Shown here in pieces: positions 1-6,032 of a stretch of 6,138 nt of DNA. The notes under the pieces are model-generated. The model searched no databases and was not told the origin of the DNA. It saw only the letters and a list, made by a program, of their open reading frames with translations. The DNA is from Clostridiales bacterium (lineage in GTDB: Bacteria > Bacillota > Clostridia > Christensenellales > Aristaeellaceae), in contig JAAZEI010000087.1 in NCBI GenBank assembly GCA_012512355.1, positions 1 through 6,138 of the forward strand. Direction: 5' to 3'. The position numbers were made by a program, and so were the translations under genes. How positions within the stretch are numbered: position 1 is the first letter of the stretch; each line of letters opens with the position of its first letter.

Positions 1-641
1 CAGCAATGGTTAAGGAGCTGCGTGAGCGCACTCAGGCCGGCATGATGGATTGTAAAAAAGCATTGATTGCCACTGAAGGCAATTTGGATAAAGCAGTCGA
101 GCATCTTCGTGAAAAAGGACTGTCCCAGGTTGTGAAAAAATCCGGCCGCACTGCCTCTGAAGGCATGGTGGACAGCTATATTCACATGGGCGGAAAAATC
201 GGTGTGCTCGTTGAAGTCAACTGTGAAACCGACTTTGTTGCCAAGACTGATACATTCAAGACGCTTGTGCATGATGTGGCATTGCAGATTGCCGCTTCAA
301 ACCCTTCTTTCATTAGCAAAGATGAGGTCCCGACAGATAATCTGGAAAAAGAGCGTGATATTTTGCGTGCTCAGGCCCTCAACGAAGGCAAGCCTGAGAA
401 AATCGTAGACCGCATGGTTGAAGGTCGAATTGAAAAGTATTATAAGGAAGTTTGCCTGCTTGAGCAGCCTTTTGTTAAGAATCCGGACATCACTGTGCAG
501 GATCTTGTCAATGAAGCAACCCTTGCAAGCGGCGAAAAAATAGTTGTTCGCAGGTTTACTCGTTATCAGCTTGGTGAAGGCATTGATAAAAAAATGTCAG
601 ACCTGGCCGGCGAAATCGATGAGTTGACCAACAAGGCATGA
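1..641 (+). CDS. tsf: Elongation factor Ts, short form (5' end cut by window)
   Basis: EF-Ts is the cytoplasmic nucleotide-exchange factor that releases GDP from EF-Tu during translation. The visible N-terminus (from the Met at base 6) carries the family signature [17 protein letters not shown] in a UBA-like helical domain (about residues 1-40). It is followed by the core with the [11 protein letters not shown] motif (residues 70-80) and a C-terminal QPFVKNP and GEGI stretch. The codon before the Met at base 6 is Ala, and the family normally has several residues (such as ITAA) before this point. The true start therefore lies upstream and the Met at base 6 is internal. With those residues added, the protein would be about 220 aa, far below the roughly 280 aa of the E. 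coli protein. It fits the short form with one core repeat, as in Thermus and many Clostridia. rpsB would be expected just upstream, outside the window. A terminator-like hairpin follows. Confidence 0.96.
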   Translation, partial: AMVKELRERTQAGMMDCKKALIATEGNLDKAVEHLREKGLSQVVKKSGRTASEGMVDSYIHMGGKIGVLVEVNCETDFVAKTDTFKTLVHDVALQIAASNPSFISKDEVPTDNLEKERDILRAQALNEGKPEKIVDRMVEGRIEKYYKEVCLLEQPFVKNPDITVQDLVNEATLASGEKIVVRRFTRYQLGEGIDKKMSDLAGEIDELTNKA

Positions 642-671
642 GCGGCCCAAATCAGCTGAACATGTAAGCTT

Positions 672-707
672 CAGGGGTGCCGCATCTGCGAGCACCCCTG
701 TTTATTT
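672..707 (+). terminator. Rho-independent terminator or attenuator between tsf and pyrH
   Basis: The 9-base arm CAGGGGTGC (672-680) pairs perfectly with GCACCCCTG (692-700). The stem continues inward as CGC/GCG (681-683 with 688-690), with one bulged A at 691 and an ATCT loop. TTTATTT (701-707) follows directly. This has the shape of an intrinsic terminator closing tsf. No convincing promoter is visible between it and pyrH, so it probably acts as a partial terminator that lowers pyrH expression relative to tsf. The pyrH ribosome binding site starts at the very next base. Confidence 0.8.
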
Positions 708-712
708 GGAGG
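708..712 (+). promoter_or_regulatory. pyrH ribosome binding site (decides the start)
   Basis: GGAGG lies 5 bases before the ATG at 718 and immediately after the terminator U-tract. It fixes the pyrH start and excludes the in-frame TTG at 706. Confidence 0.85.
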
Positions 713-717
713 TATCT

Positions 718-1431
718 ATGGCAAAGCATTATCAGCGCATCATGCTGAAGCTTTCAGGTGAAGCCCTTGGAAAAGAGGGCTGGCTTTTTGACCATGATAA
801 AATAGATGAGGTCGCGGCTGTACTAAAGCAGGCTGTAGACATGGGTGTACAGCTTGGAATAGTCATTGGCGGAGGCAATCTTTGGCGGGGCCGTCTTGGC
901 GGTGCTGCCGGGATGGATGCCGTTACAGCGGATCAGATGGGCATGCTGGGCACGGTGATGAACTGCCTGTGTATGAAAGATGCGCTGACCCGGCAGGGGG
1001 TACCTGCGCGGGTCATGACAGCCTTTGATATGCCCAGAATAGCGGAGACCTACAGGCGCGATTTAGCGGTTGAATATATGAAAAAGGGCGAAGTGGTACT
1101 TTTTGCCGGCGGTTTGGGTCATCCCTTCTTTACCACCGACAGCGCAGTTGCTCTGCGGGCTGCAGAGATCGCAGCGGATGCTATTTTTCTTGCGAAAAAT
1201 ATTGATGGTGTCTATTCTTCTGACCCCAGGCAGGATGCAAATGCTGTCCTGATCAAAGATTTAAGCTATGACGAAGCCCTCAAAAAAGACCTCAAAGTGA
1301 TGGACCAAACAGCCTTGCTGATTTGCCGTGATCAGAAGGTGCCATTCATCCGTGTATTTGGCCTGGATTGTCCGGATAATATTCTTAAAGTTCTCAGCGG
1401 TGATGAGATGGGCAGCCTTGTTCACCCCTAA
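718..1431 (+). CDS. pyrH: UMP kinase (uridylate kinase)
   Basis: This enzyme phosphorylates UMP to UDP with ATP in the cytoplasm, a step of pyrimidine nucleotide synthesis. It is a hexameric enzyme of the amino-acid-kinase fold, unrelated to eukaryotic UMP/CMP kinases. Visible motifs are KLSGEAL (residues 11-17, phosphate binding), GGGNLWRG (51-58), the acidic/substrate segment around AGMDAVTADQMGML, GHPFFTTD (134-141) and DGVYSSDP (163-170). The length of 237 aa is normal. I chose the ATG at 718 because GGAGG (708-712) sits 5 bases upstream; a TTG at 706 would overlap that site and add four uncharacteristic residues. The LWRGR, ETYRRDLAVEYMKKG and GHPFF variants resemble clostridial members more than Bacillus or enterobacterial ones. 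The next gene begins 12 bases later, so they are probably co-transcribed. Confidence 0.96.
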   Translation: MAKHYQRIMLKLSGEALGKEGWLFDHDKIDEVAAVLKQAVDMGVQLGIVIGGGNLWRGRLGGAAGMDAVTADQMGMLGTVMNCLCMKDALTRQGVPARVMTAFDMPRIAETYRRDLAVEYMKKGEVVLFAGGLGHPFFTTDSAVALRAAEIAADAIFLAKNIDGVYSSDPRQDANAVLIKDLSYDEALKKDLKVMDQTALLICRDQKVPFIRVFGLDCPDNILKVLSGDEMGSLVHP

Positions 1432-1443
1432 AGGAAAATTGAT

Positions 1444-1971
1444 ATGAAGTATTTGCGCAGATTTGTCTGGTATCTCGCCACCCGCCTTTTGGCACTGGCT
1501 GTGGTGTTGGCGATGATGACAATCGCATTTTATTTTTCTATGAATGCTTCCAATATTTATGTCATTTTAAAAGATGGTATGGCGCAGCGTGCACAAACGG
1601 TCATGATGGGTGAAACGCCCGGCCAGCTCGAAAAATACTTTGCTAAGAGTTATATTGACAGGGACAATGTTCTGACCAGCATAAAACTGGGAACCAATCC
1701 TTATGCGCGCTATAATATCAAGGGGTTTGACCATCGTCTGACGATGGAATGGATGTGGAGCTGGCCCTGGGATGATACAGCAAGAGCCACCATTACGGAG
1801 CATATTCCGGCCATTGACGGACGCATATCAGCCTCGGGCAAGGCCATTACCCCTCAGGAGCAGTGGCCGGTACCGCGCTGGGAAAGCGCCAGATACAATG
1901 TGGTGCTATCCCGTGATAACGGGCAATGGCACATTAAAAACATGACTTATGCCGGCGCCGCGAAGCAGTGA
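1444..1971 (+). CDS. Membrane-anchored protein of unknown function
   Basis: I do not recognise a named family. The 175-aa product has a short basic N-terminus (Lys2, Arg5, Arg6), then one long hydrophobic segment at about residues 8-32, and no signal-peptidase or lipobox site that I can see. The remaining ~140 residues should lie outside the membrane by the positive-inside rule. They contain a helical stretch (about 45-75), a tryptophan-rich motif MEWMWSWPWDD (101-111), the segment TEHIPAIDGR, and a closing strand DNGQWHIKNM (158-167). A helix followed by strands ending in W-x-I-x-x-M is reminiscent of NTF2-like extracytoplasmic domains, but that is inference. AAGGA (1431-1435) lies 8 bases before the ATG. 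The gene starts 12 bases after pyrH and overlaps the dihydrouridine synthase start by 4 bases, so it belongs to this operon. Composition matches its neighbours. Confidence 0.85.
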   Translation: MKYLRRFVWYLATRLLALAVVLAMMTIAFYFSMNASNIYVILKDGMAQRAQTVMMGETPGQLEKYFAKSYIDRDNVLTSIKLGTNPYARYNIKGFDHRLTMEWMWSWPWDDTARATITEHIPAIDGRISASGKAITPQEQWPVPRWESARYNVVLSRDNGQWHIKNMTYAGAAKQ

Positions 1972-2942
1972 ATAAGCTTGCTTTGCCAAAAGTAAGTTTG
2001 GCACCGCTGGCAGGGATAACTGACTGGCCTTTCCGCTTGTTATGCGCTCAATTGGGAGCGGATGAGACGGTGACGGAAATGATCAGCGCACAGGGTTATC
2101 TAACCGCTCCAAAGGACAGCTATGCTTACCGTGACATCATGCTGACCCATGAGGGTGAAGCGCCAATTATAGCGCAAGTATTTGGACACAGACCAGAGTA
2201 TTTTTGCGAAGCCATTCGCCGCATCACAGACATTGGTGACTATTGCGGCATCGATATTAATATGGGTTGTCCTGCGCCCAAGGTGACTGGCAGCGGTTCA
2301 GGCTCAGCGCTGATGAAAAACCCTGAACTCGCAAGACAAATCATCAAAACGGCTAAAGGCGCTACTTATTTGCCCCTGTCTGTTAAAATGCGGCTTGGTT
2401 GGGATGAAAATAGCATCAATGTGCTGGATTTTGCCAAGATGGCCGAAGGTGAAGGCGCCCAGACCATCACAGTGCACGGACGGACACGAATGCAGCAATA
2501 TGCAGGCAAAGCTGATTGGGACTGGATTGCCAAGGTAAAACAATCCGTAAAAATACCGGTGATAGGAAATGGTGATATTTTCTCGGCCGAGGATGCCCTG
2601 GCAATGCTGCAGCAGACAGGCTGCGACGGCGTAGCTCTCGCGCGCGGTGCTCTTGGCAATCCCTGGCTGTTTGCGCAAATCAAGCAAAGTATGCTGGGGA
2701 GGGAAACTAGCCGTCCCAGCCCTGAGGACGTGCTGAAACTGGCTTTGCATCATGCCCGCCTGATGGCGCAATGGAAGGGTGAGGTGCGCGCAGTGGTCGA
2801 AATGCGTAAGCATTTCGCCTGGTACTTAAAGGGGATGAGGGGTGCTGCACCGGTTCGCAGCCAGATCAACACTTTGTCGACCCTCTGGGAGGTTGAAGAA
2901 ACATTAAAGGTTTTCCTGGAAACCAAGCCCTCTTTTCATTGA
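1968..2942 (+). CDS. dus: tRNA-dihydrouridine synthase, DusB-like
   Basis: This FMN enzyme uses NADPH to reduce specific uridines in the tRNA D-loop to dihydrouridine. The TIM-barrel domain is clear: LAPLAGITDWPFR (residues 11-23), INMGCPAPKV with catalytic Cys101, SVKMRLGWD with FMN-contacting Lys140, TVHGRTR with His170, IPVIGNGDI (196-204) and ARGALGNPW (225-233). The C-terminal helical tRNA-binding part includes MRKHFAWYLKGMRG (279-292). The length of 324 aa is typical. It starts at a GTG inside GTGA, sharing 4 bases with the stop of the upstream gene. There is no strong ribosome binding site of its own, so translational coupling is likely. The stop codon is embedded in the -35 box of the next promoter. 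The motif set fits the DusB branch, but branch assignment by eye is not certain, so I give only the general symbol. Confidence 0.95.
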   Translation: MNKLALPKVSLAPLAGITDWPFRLLCAQLGADETVTEMISAQGYLTAPKDSYAYRDIMLTHEGEAPIIAQVFGHRPEYFCEAIRRITDIGDYCGIDINMGCPAPKVTGSGSGSALMKNPELARQIIKTAKGATYLPLSVKMRLGWDENSINVLDFAKMAEGEGAQTITVHGRTRMQQYAGKADWDWIAKVKQSVKIPVIGNGDIFSAEDALAMLQQTGCDGVALARGALGNPWLFAQIKQSMLGRETSRPSPEDVLKLALHHARLMAQWKGEVRAVVEMRKHFAWYLKGMRGAAPVRSQINTLSTLWEVEETLKVFLETKPSFH

Positions 2943-2967
2943 CAAGTTAAAGACTCTTTACTATAGT
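2939..2967 (+). promoter_or_regulatory. Sigma-A type promoter for the phosphoribosyltransferase-guaA unit
   Basis: TTGACA (2939-2944) is a perfect -35 box. It is separated by exactly 17 bases from TATAGT (2962-2967), a five-of-six match to the -10 consensus. The expected start of transcription is around 2974-2976, leaving a leader of roughly 50 bases before the ATG at 3029. That leader is too short for a purine riboswitch. The -35 box overlaps the dus stop codon (TGA, 2940-2942). Confidence 0.8.
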
Positions 2968-3028
2968 GTTTTTTGTGTGTTTGGTGTTGCATCCATAGTT
3001 ACTTTTTCATCAACAAAAGGAGATCATC

Positions 3029-3583
3029 ATGGAGTACAAGATTAAGGTTGCCGGCCTTGAGCGCATTTTGCCTATTTGTGCGGTGAACGACGAGCTTTCC
3101 ATTGCTGCCTTTGTTATTTTTGGCGATGTGGAGCTGACGGTTGCCTGTGCCAGAGACTTATTAAAGATTGCTCCTGAACATGATGTGCTGATAACCGCAG
3201 AGTCAAAAGGCATCCCGCTGGTTTATGAGATGGCGCGTCAGCACAGTGAAAATCGTTATCTGATTGCCCGTAAAGCGCCCAAACTCTATATGCGCAATGT
3301 ATTTTCCACGGAGGTAACTTCCATCACAACAGTCAATCGTCAAATGCTGTTTATCGACCAGAATGATGCCGATTTTATGCGCGGTAAAAAGGTTCTGATT
3401 GTGGATGATGTCATTTCAACGGGTGAATCACTCAAGGCAGTGGAAAAACTGGTGAATGAGGCAGGCGGCACAGTGATTGGTAAAATGGCTATTCTGGCAG
3501 AAGGGCCGGCCAAGGATCGCAAAGACATCCTTTTTCTTGAAAAACTTCCTCTGTTCAACGCTGATGGAACTCAAAAAGAATAG
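3029..3583 (+). CDS. Type I phosphoribosyltransferase, adenine phosphoribosyltransferase-like
   Basis: Type I phosphoribosyltransferases transfer phosphoribose from PRPP to a nucleobase. The signature PRPP loop is VLIVDDVISTGES (residues 122-134). Upstream, TAESKGIPL (55-63) and IARKAPKLYM (79-88) correspond to the base-recognition and flexible-loop parts of the Apt/Xpt group. The 184 aa end in EKLPLFNADG, a tail I associate with clostridial proteins annotated as adenine phosphoribosyltransferase. It differs enough from classical Apt (about 170 aa, with an ARGF motif) that the base specificity is open: adenine is the usual label, but xanthine or guanine is possible given its position before guaA. 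AAGGAG (3017-3022) lies 6 bases before the ATG. It has its own promoter at 2939-2967 and is followed after 76 bases by guaA, which suggests a shared purine role. Confidence 0.85.
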   Translation: MEYKIKVAGLERILPICAVNDELSIAAFVIFGDVELTVACARDLLKIAPEHDVLITAESKGIPLVYEMARQHSENRYLIARKAPKLYMRNVFSTEVTSITTVNRQMLFIDQNDADFMRGKKVLIVDDVISTGESLKAVEKLVNEAGGTVIGKMAILAEGPAKDRKDILFLEKLPLFNADGTQKE

Positions 3584-3597
3584 TTGATATGATTGTC

Positions 3598-3619
3598 GGC
3601 AGTGAGGAAGCTCACTGCC
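3598..3619 (+). terminator. Hairpin between the phosphoribosyltransferase gene and guaA; weak terminator or attenuator
   Basis: GGCAGTGAG (3598-3606) and CTCACTGCC (3611-3619) form a perfect 9-base-pair stem with a four-base GAAG loop. The bases after it (CTTGCCCTTTGTC) are pyrimidine-rich but do not make a clean T-run, so strong termination is doubtful. It could be a partial terminator, an mRNA-stability element, or part of attenuation control of guaA. I see no convincing separate promoter for guaA. Confidence 0.5.
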
Positions 3620-3647
3620 CTTGCCCTTTGTCATACTTTAAATTTAT

Positions 3648-3654
3648 TAGGAGG
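3648..3654 (+). promoter_or_regulatory. guaA ribosome binding site (supports GTG start)
   Basis: TAGGAGG lies 5 bases before the GTG at 3660. It supports this non-ATG start, which also gives the expected N-terminus (PQTVLILDFGGQY). Confidence 0.85.
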
Positions 3655-3659
3655 CTTTT

Positions 3660-5195
3660 GTGCCACAAACAGTGTTGATCCTTGATTTTGGCGGACAGTA
3701 TACTCAGCTGATTGCGAAGCGTGTTCGCAAAGCCAAAGTATTCTCGCAAGTTTTGCCTTTTTCTGCATCCATCCAGCAAATCAGATCATTCGACCCGGTG
3801 GGGATCATCCTGTCGGGAGGCCCTGCCAGTGTTTTGCAAACAGATGCACCAGCCTGTTCGCCAGAGATTTTCGAACTGGGCGTTCCGGTGTTAGGTATCT
3901 GCTATGGCATGCAATTAATCAGCCACATGCTGGGCGGTAAAGTAACAGCAGCGCAAAAGCGAGAATATGGCTTGCAGAAAGTCAATGTAAAGGCAGATAA
4001 TGAGCTTTTTAAAAGCTTGCCTGGCAGTCTTGACTGCTGGATGAGCCATACTTACCAGGTGGACCGGCTGCCTGAGGGTTTCAGGACAATAGCCTGGACA
4101 GCTAATTGTCCTGTGGCTGCGATGGCTGATGAAAAGCGGCGTCTGTATGGCTTGCAGTTTCATCCAGAAGTAACGCATACCAAGCAGGGCAATGATATCA
4201 TTCATGCTTTTTTATATGATGTATGCGGCTGCGAAGGCGATTGGGAAATGACTGATTTTGCGAGAGCTGCGGTGGAAGATATCAAAAAGGCTGTGGGTGA
4301 AGGAACTGTTTTGCTGGGGCTATCCGGCGGAGTGGACAGTTCCGTAGTCGCAGCGCTGATTCACCGTGCCATTGGTGACAGACTGCACTGTGTTTTTGTG
4401 GACCATGGTTTTATGCGGCAGGACGAGCCTCGTTTGGTAGCTGAAATATTTACCCGCACTTTCCCGGTCAGTCTCGTGGCGGTTGACGCTGCAGAGCGTT
4501 TTATGCAAAAGCTCAAGGGAGTCAGTGACCCTGAGCAAAAACGCAAGATTATCGGCGCGGAGTTTGTTGCAGTCTTTCGCGATGAGGCTAGCAAACTCGG
4601 CCATCTTGATCATTTTGCTCAGGGGACGATTTATCCTGATGTCATCGAGTCCGGCGCTGTGCCGGGAGCGACAGTGATCAAGAGTCACCATAATGTCGGC
4701 GGTCTGCCCAAAGAACTGGGCTTCACCAGCCTCATTGAACCCCTTCGTATGCTGTTTAAAGATGAAGTGCGTGAGCTTGGGCTGGTGCTTGGGCTGCCGC
4801 GCGAGATGGTGATGCGCCAGCCTTTCCCTGGTCCCGGTCTTGCCATCCGTGTTATTGGAGATCTGACCGCACAAAAGGTTGAACTCGTGCGTCTAAGCGA
4901 TGCGATTTTGAGGGAAGAGATTGGAATTACTTCTCTTGATACAGAGATTAATCAGTATTTTACCGTATTATCAGGCATTCGCTCAGTGGGCGTGATGGGG
5001 GATGAGCGAAGCTATGATTATGCCGTGGCCATCCGTGCGGTAACAACAGATGATTTCATGACCGCGGATTGGGCGCGCATTCCTTATGAAGTCCTGGCCA
5101 TTATCAGCCGCCGTATTGTCAATGAAGTAAAAGGAATTAACCGCGTTCTCTTTGATGTGACAACCAAACCGCCGGCAAGCATTGAGTGGGAGTAA
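3660..5195 (+). CDS. guaA: GMP synthase (glutamine-hydrolysing)
   Basis: This cytoplasmic enzyme converts XMP to GMP using ATP and glutamine-derived ammonia, the last step of guanine nucleotide synthesis. The N-terminal class I glutamine amidotransferase domain (about 1-190) shows the oxyanion segment ILSGGPASV (50-58), the nucleophile in GICYGMQ (Cys81), and LQFHPE with His168 and Glu170 of the catalytic triad. The ATP pyrophosphatase domain follows with the PP-loop SGGVDSS (222-228), then ESGAVPGATVIKSHHNVGGLP. The C-terminal dimerisation domain contains RQPFPGPGLAIRV (386-398) and ends in the invariant KPPASIEWE. At 511 aa it is full length and intact. The GTG start is supported by TAGGAGG (3648-3654) 5 bases upstream. 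No terminator is visible after the stop; an AT-rich, decayed region begins at once. Confidence 0.98.
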   Translation: MPQTVLILDFGGQYTQLIAKRVRKAKVFSQVLPFSASIQQIRSFDPVGIILSGGPASVLQTDAPACSPEIFELGVPVLGICYGMQLISHMLGGKVTAAQKREYGLQKVNVKADNELFKSLPGSLDCWMSHTYQVDRLPEGFRTIAWTANCPVAAMADEKRRLYGLQFHPEVTHTKQGNDIIHAFLYDVCGCEGDWEMTDFARAAVEDIKKAVGEGTVLLGLSGGVDSSVVAALIHRAIGDRLHCVFVDHGFMRQDEPRLVAEIFTRTFPVSLVAVDAAERFMQKLKGVSDPEQKRKIIGAEFVAVFRDEASKLGHLDHFAQGTIYPDVIESGAVPGATVIKSHHNVGGLPKELGFTSLIEPLRMLFKDEVRELGLVLGLPREMVMRQPFPGPGLAIRVIGDLTAQKVELVRLSDAILREEIGITSLDTEINQYFTVLSGIRSVGVMGDERSYDYAVAIRAVTTDDFMTADWARIPYEVLAIISRRIVNEVKGINRVLFDVTTKPPASIEWE

Positions 5196-5227
5196 GGTGT
5201 ATAAGTATTTGGAGTTATTTCAGAACA

Positions 5228-5483
5228 ATGTTTTATGTGTTGCCACTATCAGAATTTTGAGGGCTTGATTTCTATCACTGACTATGATGATATTCAAAAA
5301 GAATTTGAGGCTAACGAAATCGAGCATTATACTATGTAGTCAGAAGGTGAGATTTTGCCAAACCCTATGCTATATATTATAAAAGACAATATCTTTGTTG
5401 GTATGGAAAGTATACCCTTTGAAGAAACAGGTAATACTTCGAAGGAACATACTCATTGTTTATTGAAACTTAAAGAAAAATAA
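5228..5483 (+). pseudogene. Small reading frame broken by an in-frame amber codon and possibly a frameshift
   Basis: From ATG 5235 a frame runs 34 codons to TAG (5337-5339), then stays open in the same frame for 47 more codons to TAA (5481-5483). Both halves look protein-like: ISITDYDDIQKEFEANEIE before the amber codon and MLYIIKDNIFVGMESIPFEE after it. A second ATG at 5228 gives MFYVLPLSEF. That frame stops at TGA (5258-5260), but loss of one T from the run at 5255-5258 would fuse it smoothly to FEGLISIT. The ancestral product may therefore have been a soluble, acidic protein of about 83 residues. Neither ATG has a good ribosome binding site (GGAG at 5211-5214 is 13 bases before 5228). I do not recognise the family. 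Separate small peptides are possible but less likely than decay. Confidence 0.4.
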
Positions 5484-5520
5484 CAATAACTTTTGTTCCA
5501 TTTATCCTGCGTCACGGAAT

Positions 5521-5694
5521 TCAATCTGCGTTTACGGTATTTCGCTTAATTTCTCTGCCGGCACAGGAACGATGACGCTTTAAAAGAAACAATTCTTCTG
5601 CGGAATAGTTCAATTTATATTGAATCTCAATGCGACCATGTACGTATGAAGTGAGATGGTGATAGCTTATGATATCGACTCTGTCCAGTGGTGT
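5521..5694 (-). pseudogene. Headless minus-strand gene remnant, possibly the tail of a site-specific recombinase
   Basis: On the minus strand, 57 codons are open between a TAG (5695-5697) and a TGA (5521-5523), with no start codon of a credible kind at the head. The translation begins TPLDRVDIISYH and contains YVHGRIEIQYKLNYSAEELF. A pattern of the type 'LIDRIxVxxxxxIEIxFKFxDEF' is common near the C-terminus of large serine recombinases of Firmicute mobile elements, and this fragment recalls it. The match is by eye and short. The following HRSCAGREIKRNT does not look like a normal recombinase end, so the frame may have drifted. It could equally be a chance frame. Confidence 0.25.
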
Positions 5695-5762
5695 CTAGAT
5701 AACTTTATTCTACAATCCATCACACAGTAAACTATCTTTATAAGCGGAAGAGGTTATCACAC

Positions 5763-6032
5763 ATGTTATATTTACTCCTTGCTATTATTTGCAGTTCTAC
5801 AATTGCATTCATTTTCAAATTCGCTGAAAATCGCAATATGAATCAGTATATAATTACGAGTTCTAATTACTTGATAGCTAGCACTATAAGTTTGTTTATG
5901 ATTATTAATAACAACTTGCTGAAGGGCGTAGTAAAAGAACAATCATTTTTAAATGAATGGAAGATTCTCCTATCTCAAAATCAATACCGCTTAAGTTCGT
6001 ATAACAGCGTTATATGGGGCATTGGTCTGTAA
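5763..6032 (+). pseudogene. Truncated EamA/DMT-family transporter, N-terminal fragment
   Basis: The 89-aa product begins with a hydrophobic helix (about residues 2-19, LLLAIICSSTIAFIFKF), then a polar ENRNMNQY loop, and a second helix (about 31-49, ITSSNYLIASTISLFMIIN). This opening resembles clostridial EamA/drug-metabolite transporters, inner-membrane proteins of about 280-300 aa with ten helices. The resemblance continues through LSSYNSVIWGI, where the third helix should begin, but the frame ends two codons later at TAA. Roughly two thirds of the gene is missing, so function is unlikely. The break around 6018-6030 coincides with the return to higher GC and probably marks a deletion or insertion edge. 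AGAGG (5749-5753), 9 bases before the ATG, is an acceptable ribosome binding site. Family assignment is from memory of similar sequences; an independent small two-helix membrane protein is the alternative. Confidence 0.55.

Noticed and set aside
706..717. TTG at 706 as an earlier in-frame start for pyrH
   Set aside because: It overlaps the GGAGG ribosome binding site, and the four added residues (MEVS) are not part of the family N-terminus.
2304..2813. Long open frame on the minus strand inside dus
   Set aside because: It lies opposite well-conserved catalytic motifs of dus, and its translation has no recognisable domain; it is an antisense shadow.
2975..3028. Possible purine riboswitch before the phosphoribosyltransferase gene
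   Set aside because: The leader is only about 50 bases, and I see no paired stems or conserved loop bases of a purine aptamer.
4320..4874. Long open frame on the minus strand inside guaA
   Set aside because: It is antisense to the ATP-pyrophosphatase domain of guaA, with no family resemblance and no ribosome binding site context.
5337..5339. Amber codon as a pyrrolysine or other recoding site
   Set aside because: There is no evidence for recoding machinery in the window, the frame lacks a good start signal, and the surrounding region is full of other broken frames.
5486..5575. Open + strand frame reading ITFVPFILRHG and ending in a TGA
   Set aside because: It has no start codon or ribosome binding site and lies opposite the minus-strand remnant, so it is most simply its antisense.
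5609..5624. 16-base palindrome TTCAAT-TTAT-ATTGAA as a regulator operator
   Set aside because: It falls inside the coding-like minus-strand remnant, is AT-rich enough to occur by chance, and has no clear promoter next to it.
5719..5763. Repeated ATCACACA at 5719-5726 and 5756-5763 as an attachment or binding repeat
   Set aside because: Eight bases repeated once in a short AT-rich leader is weak and has no matching copy at the guaA end.
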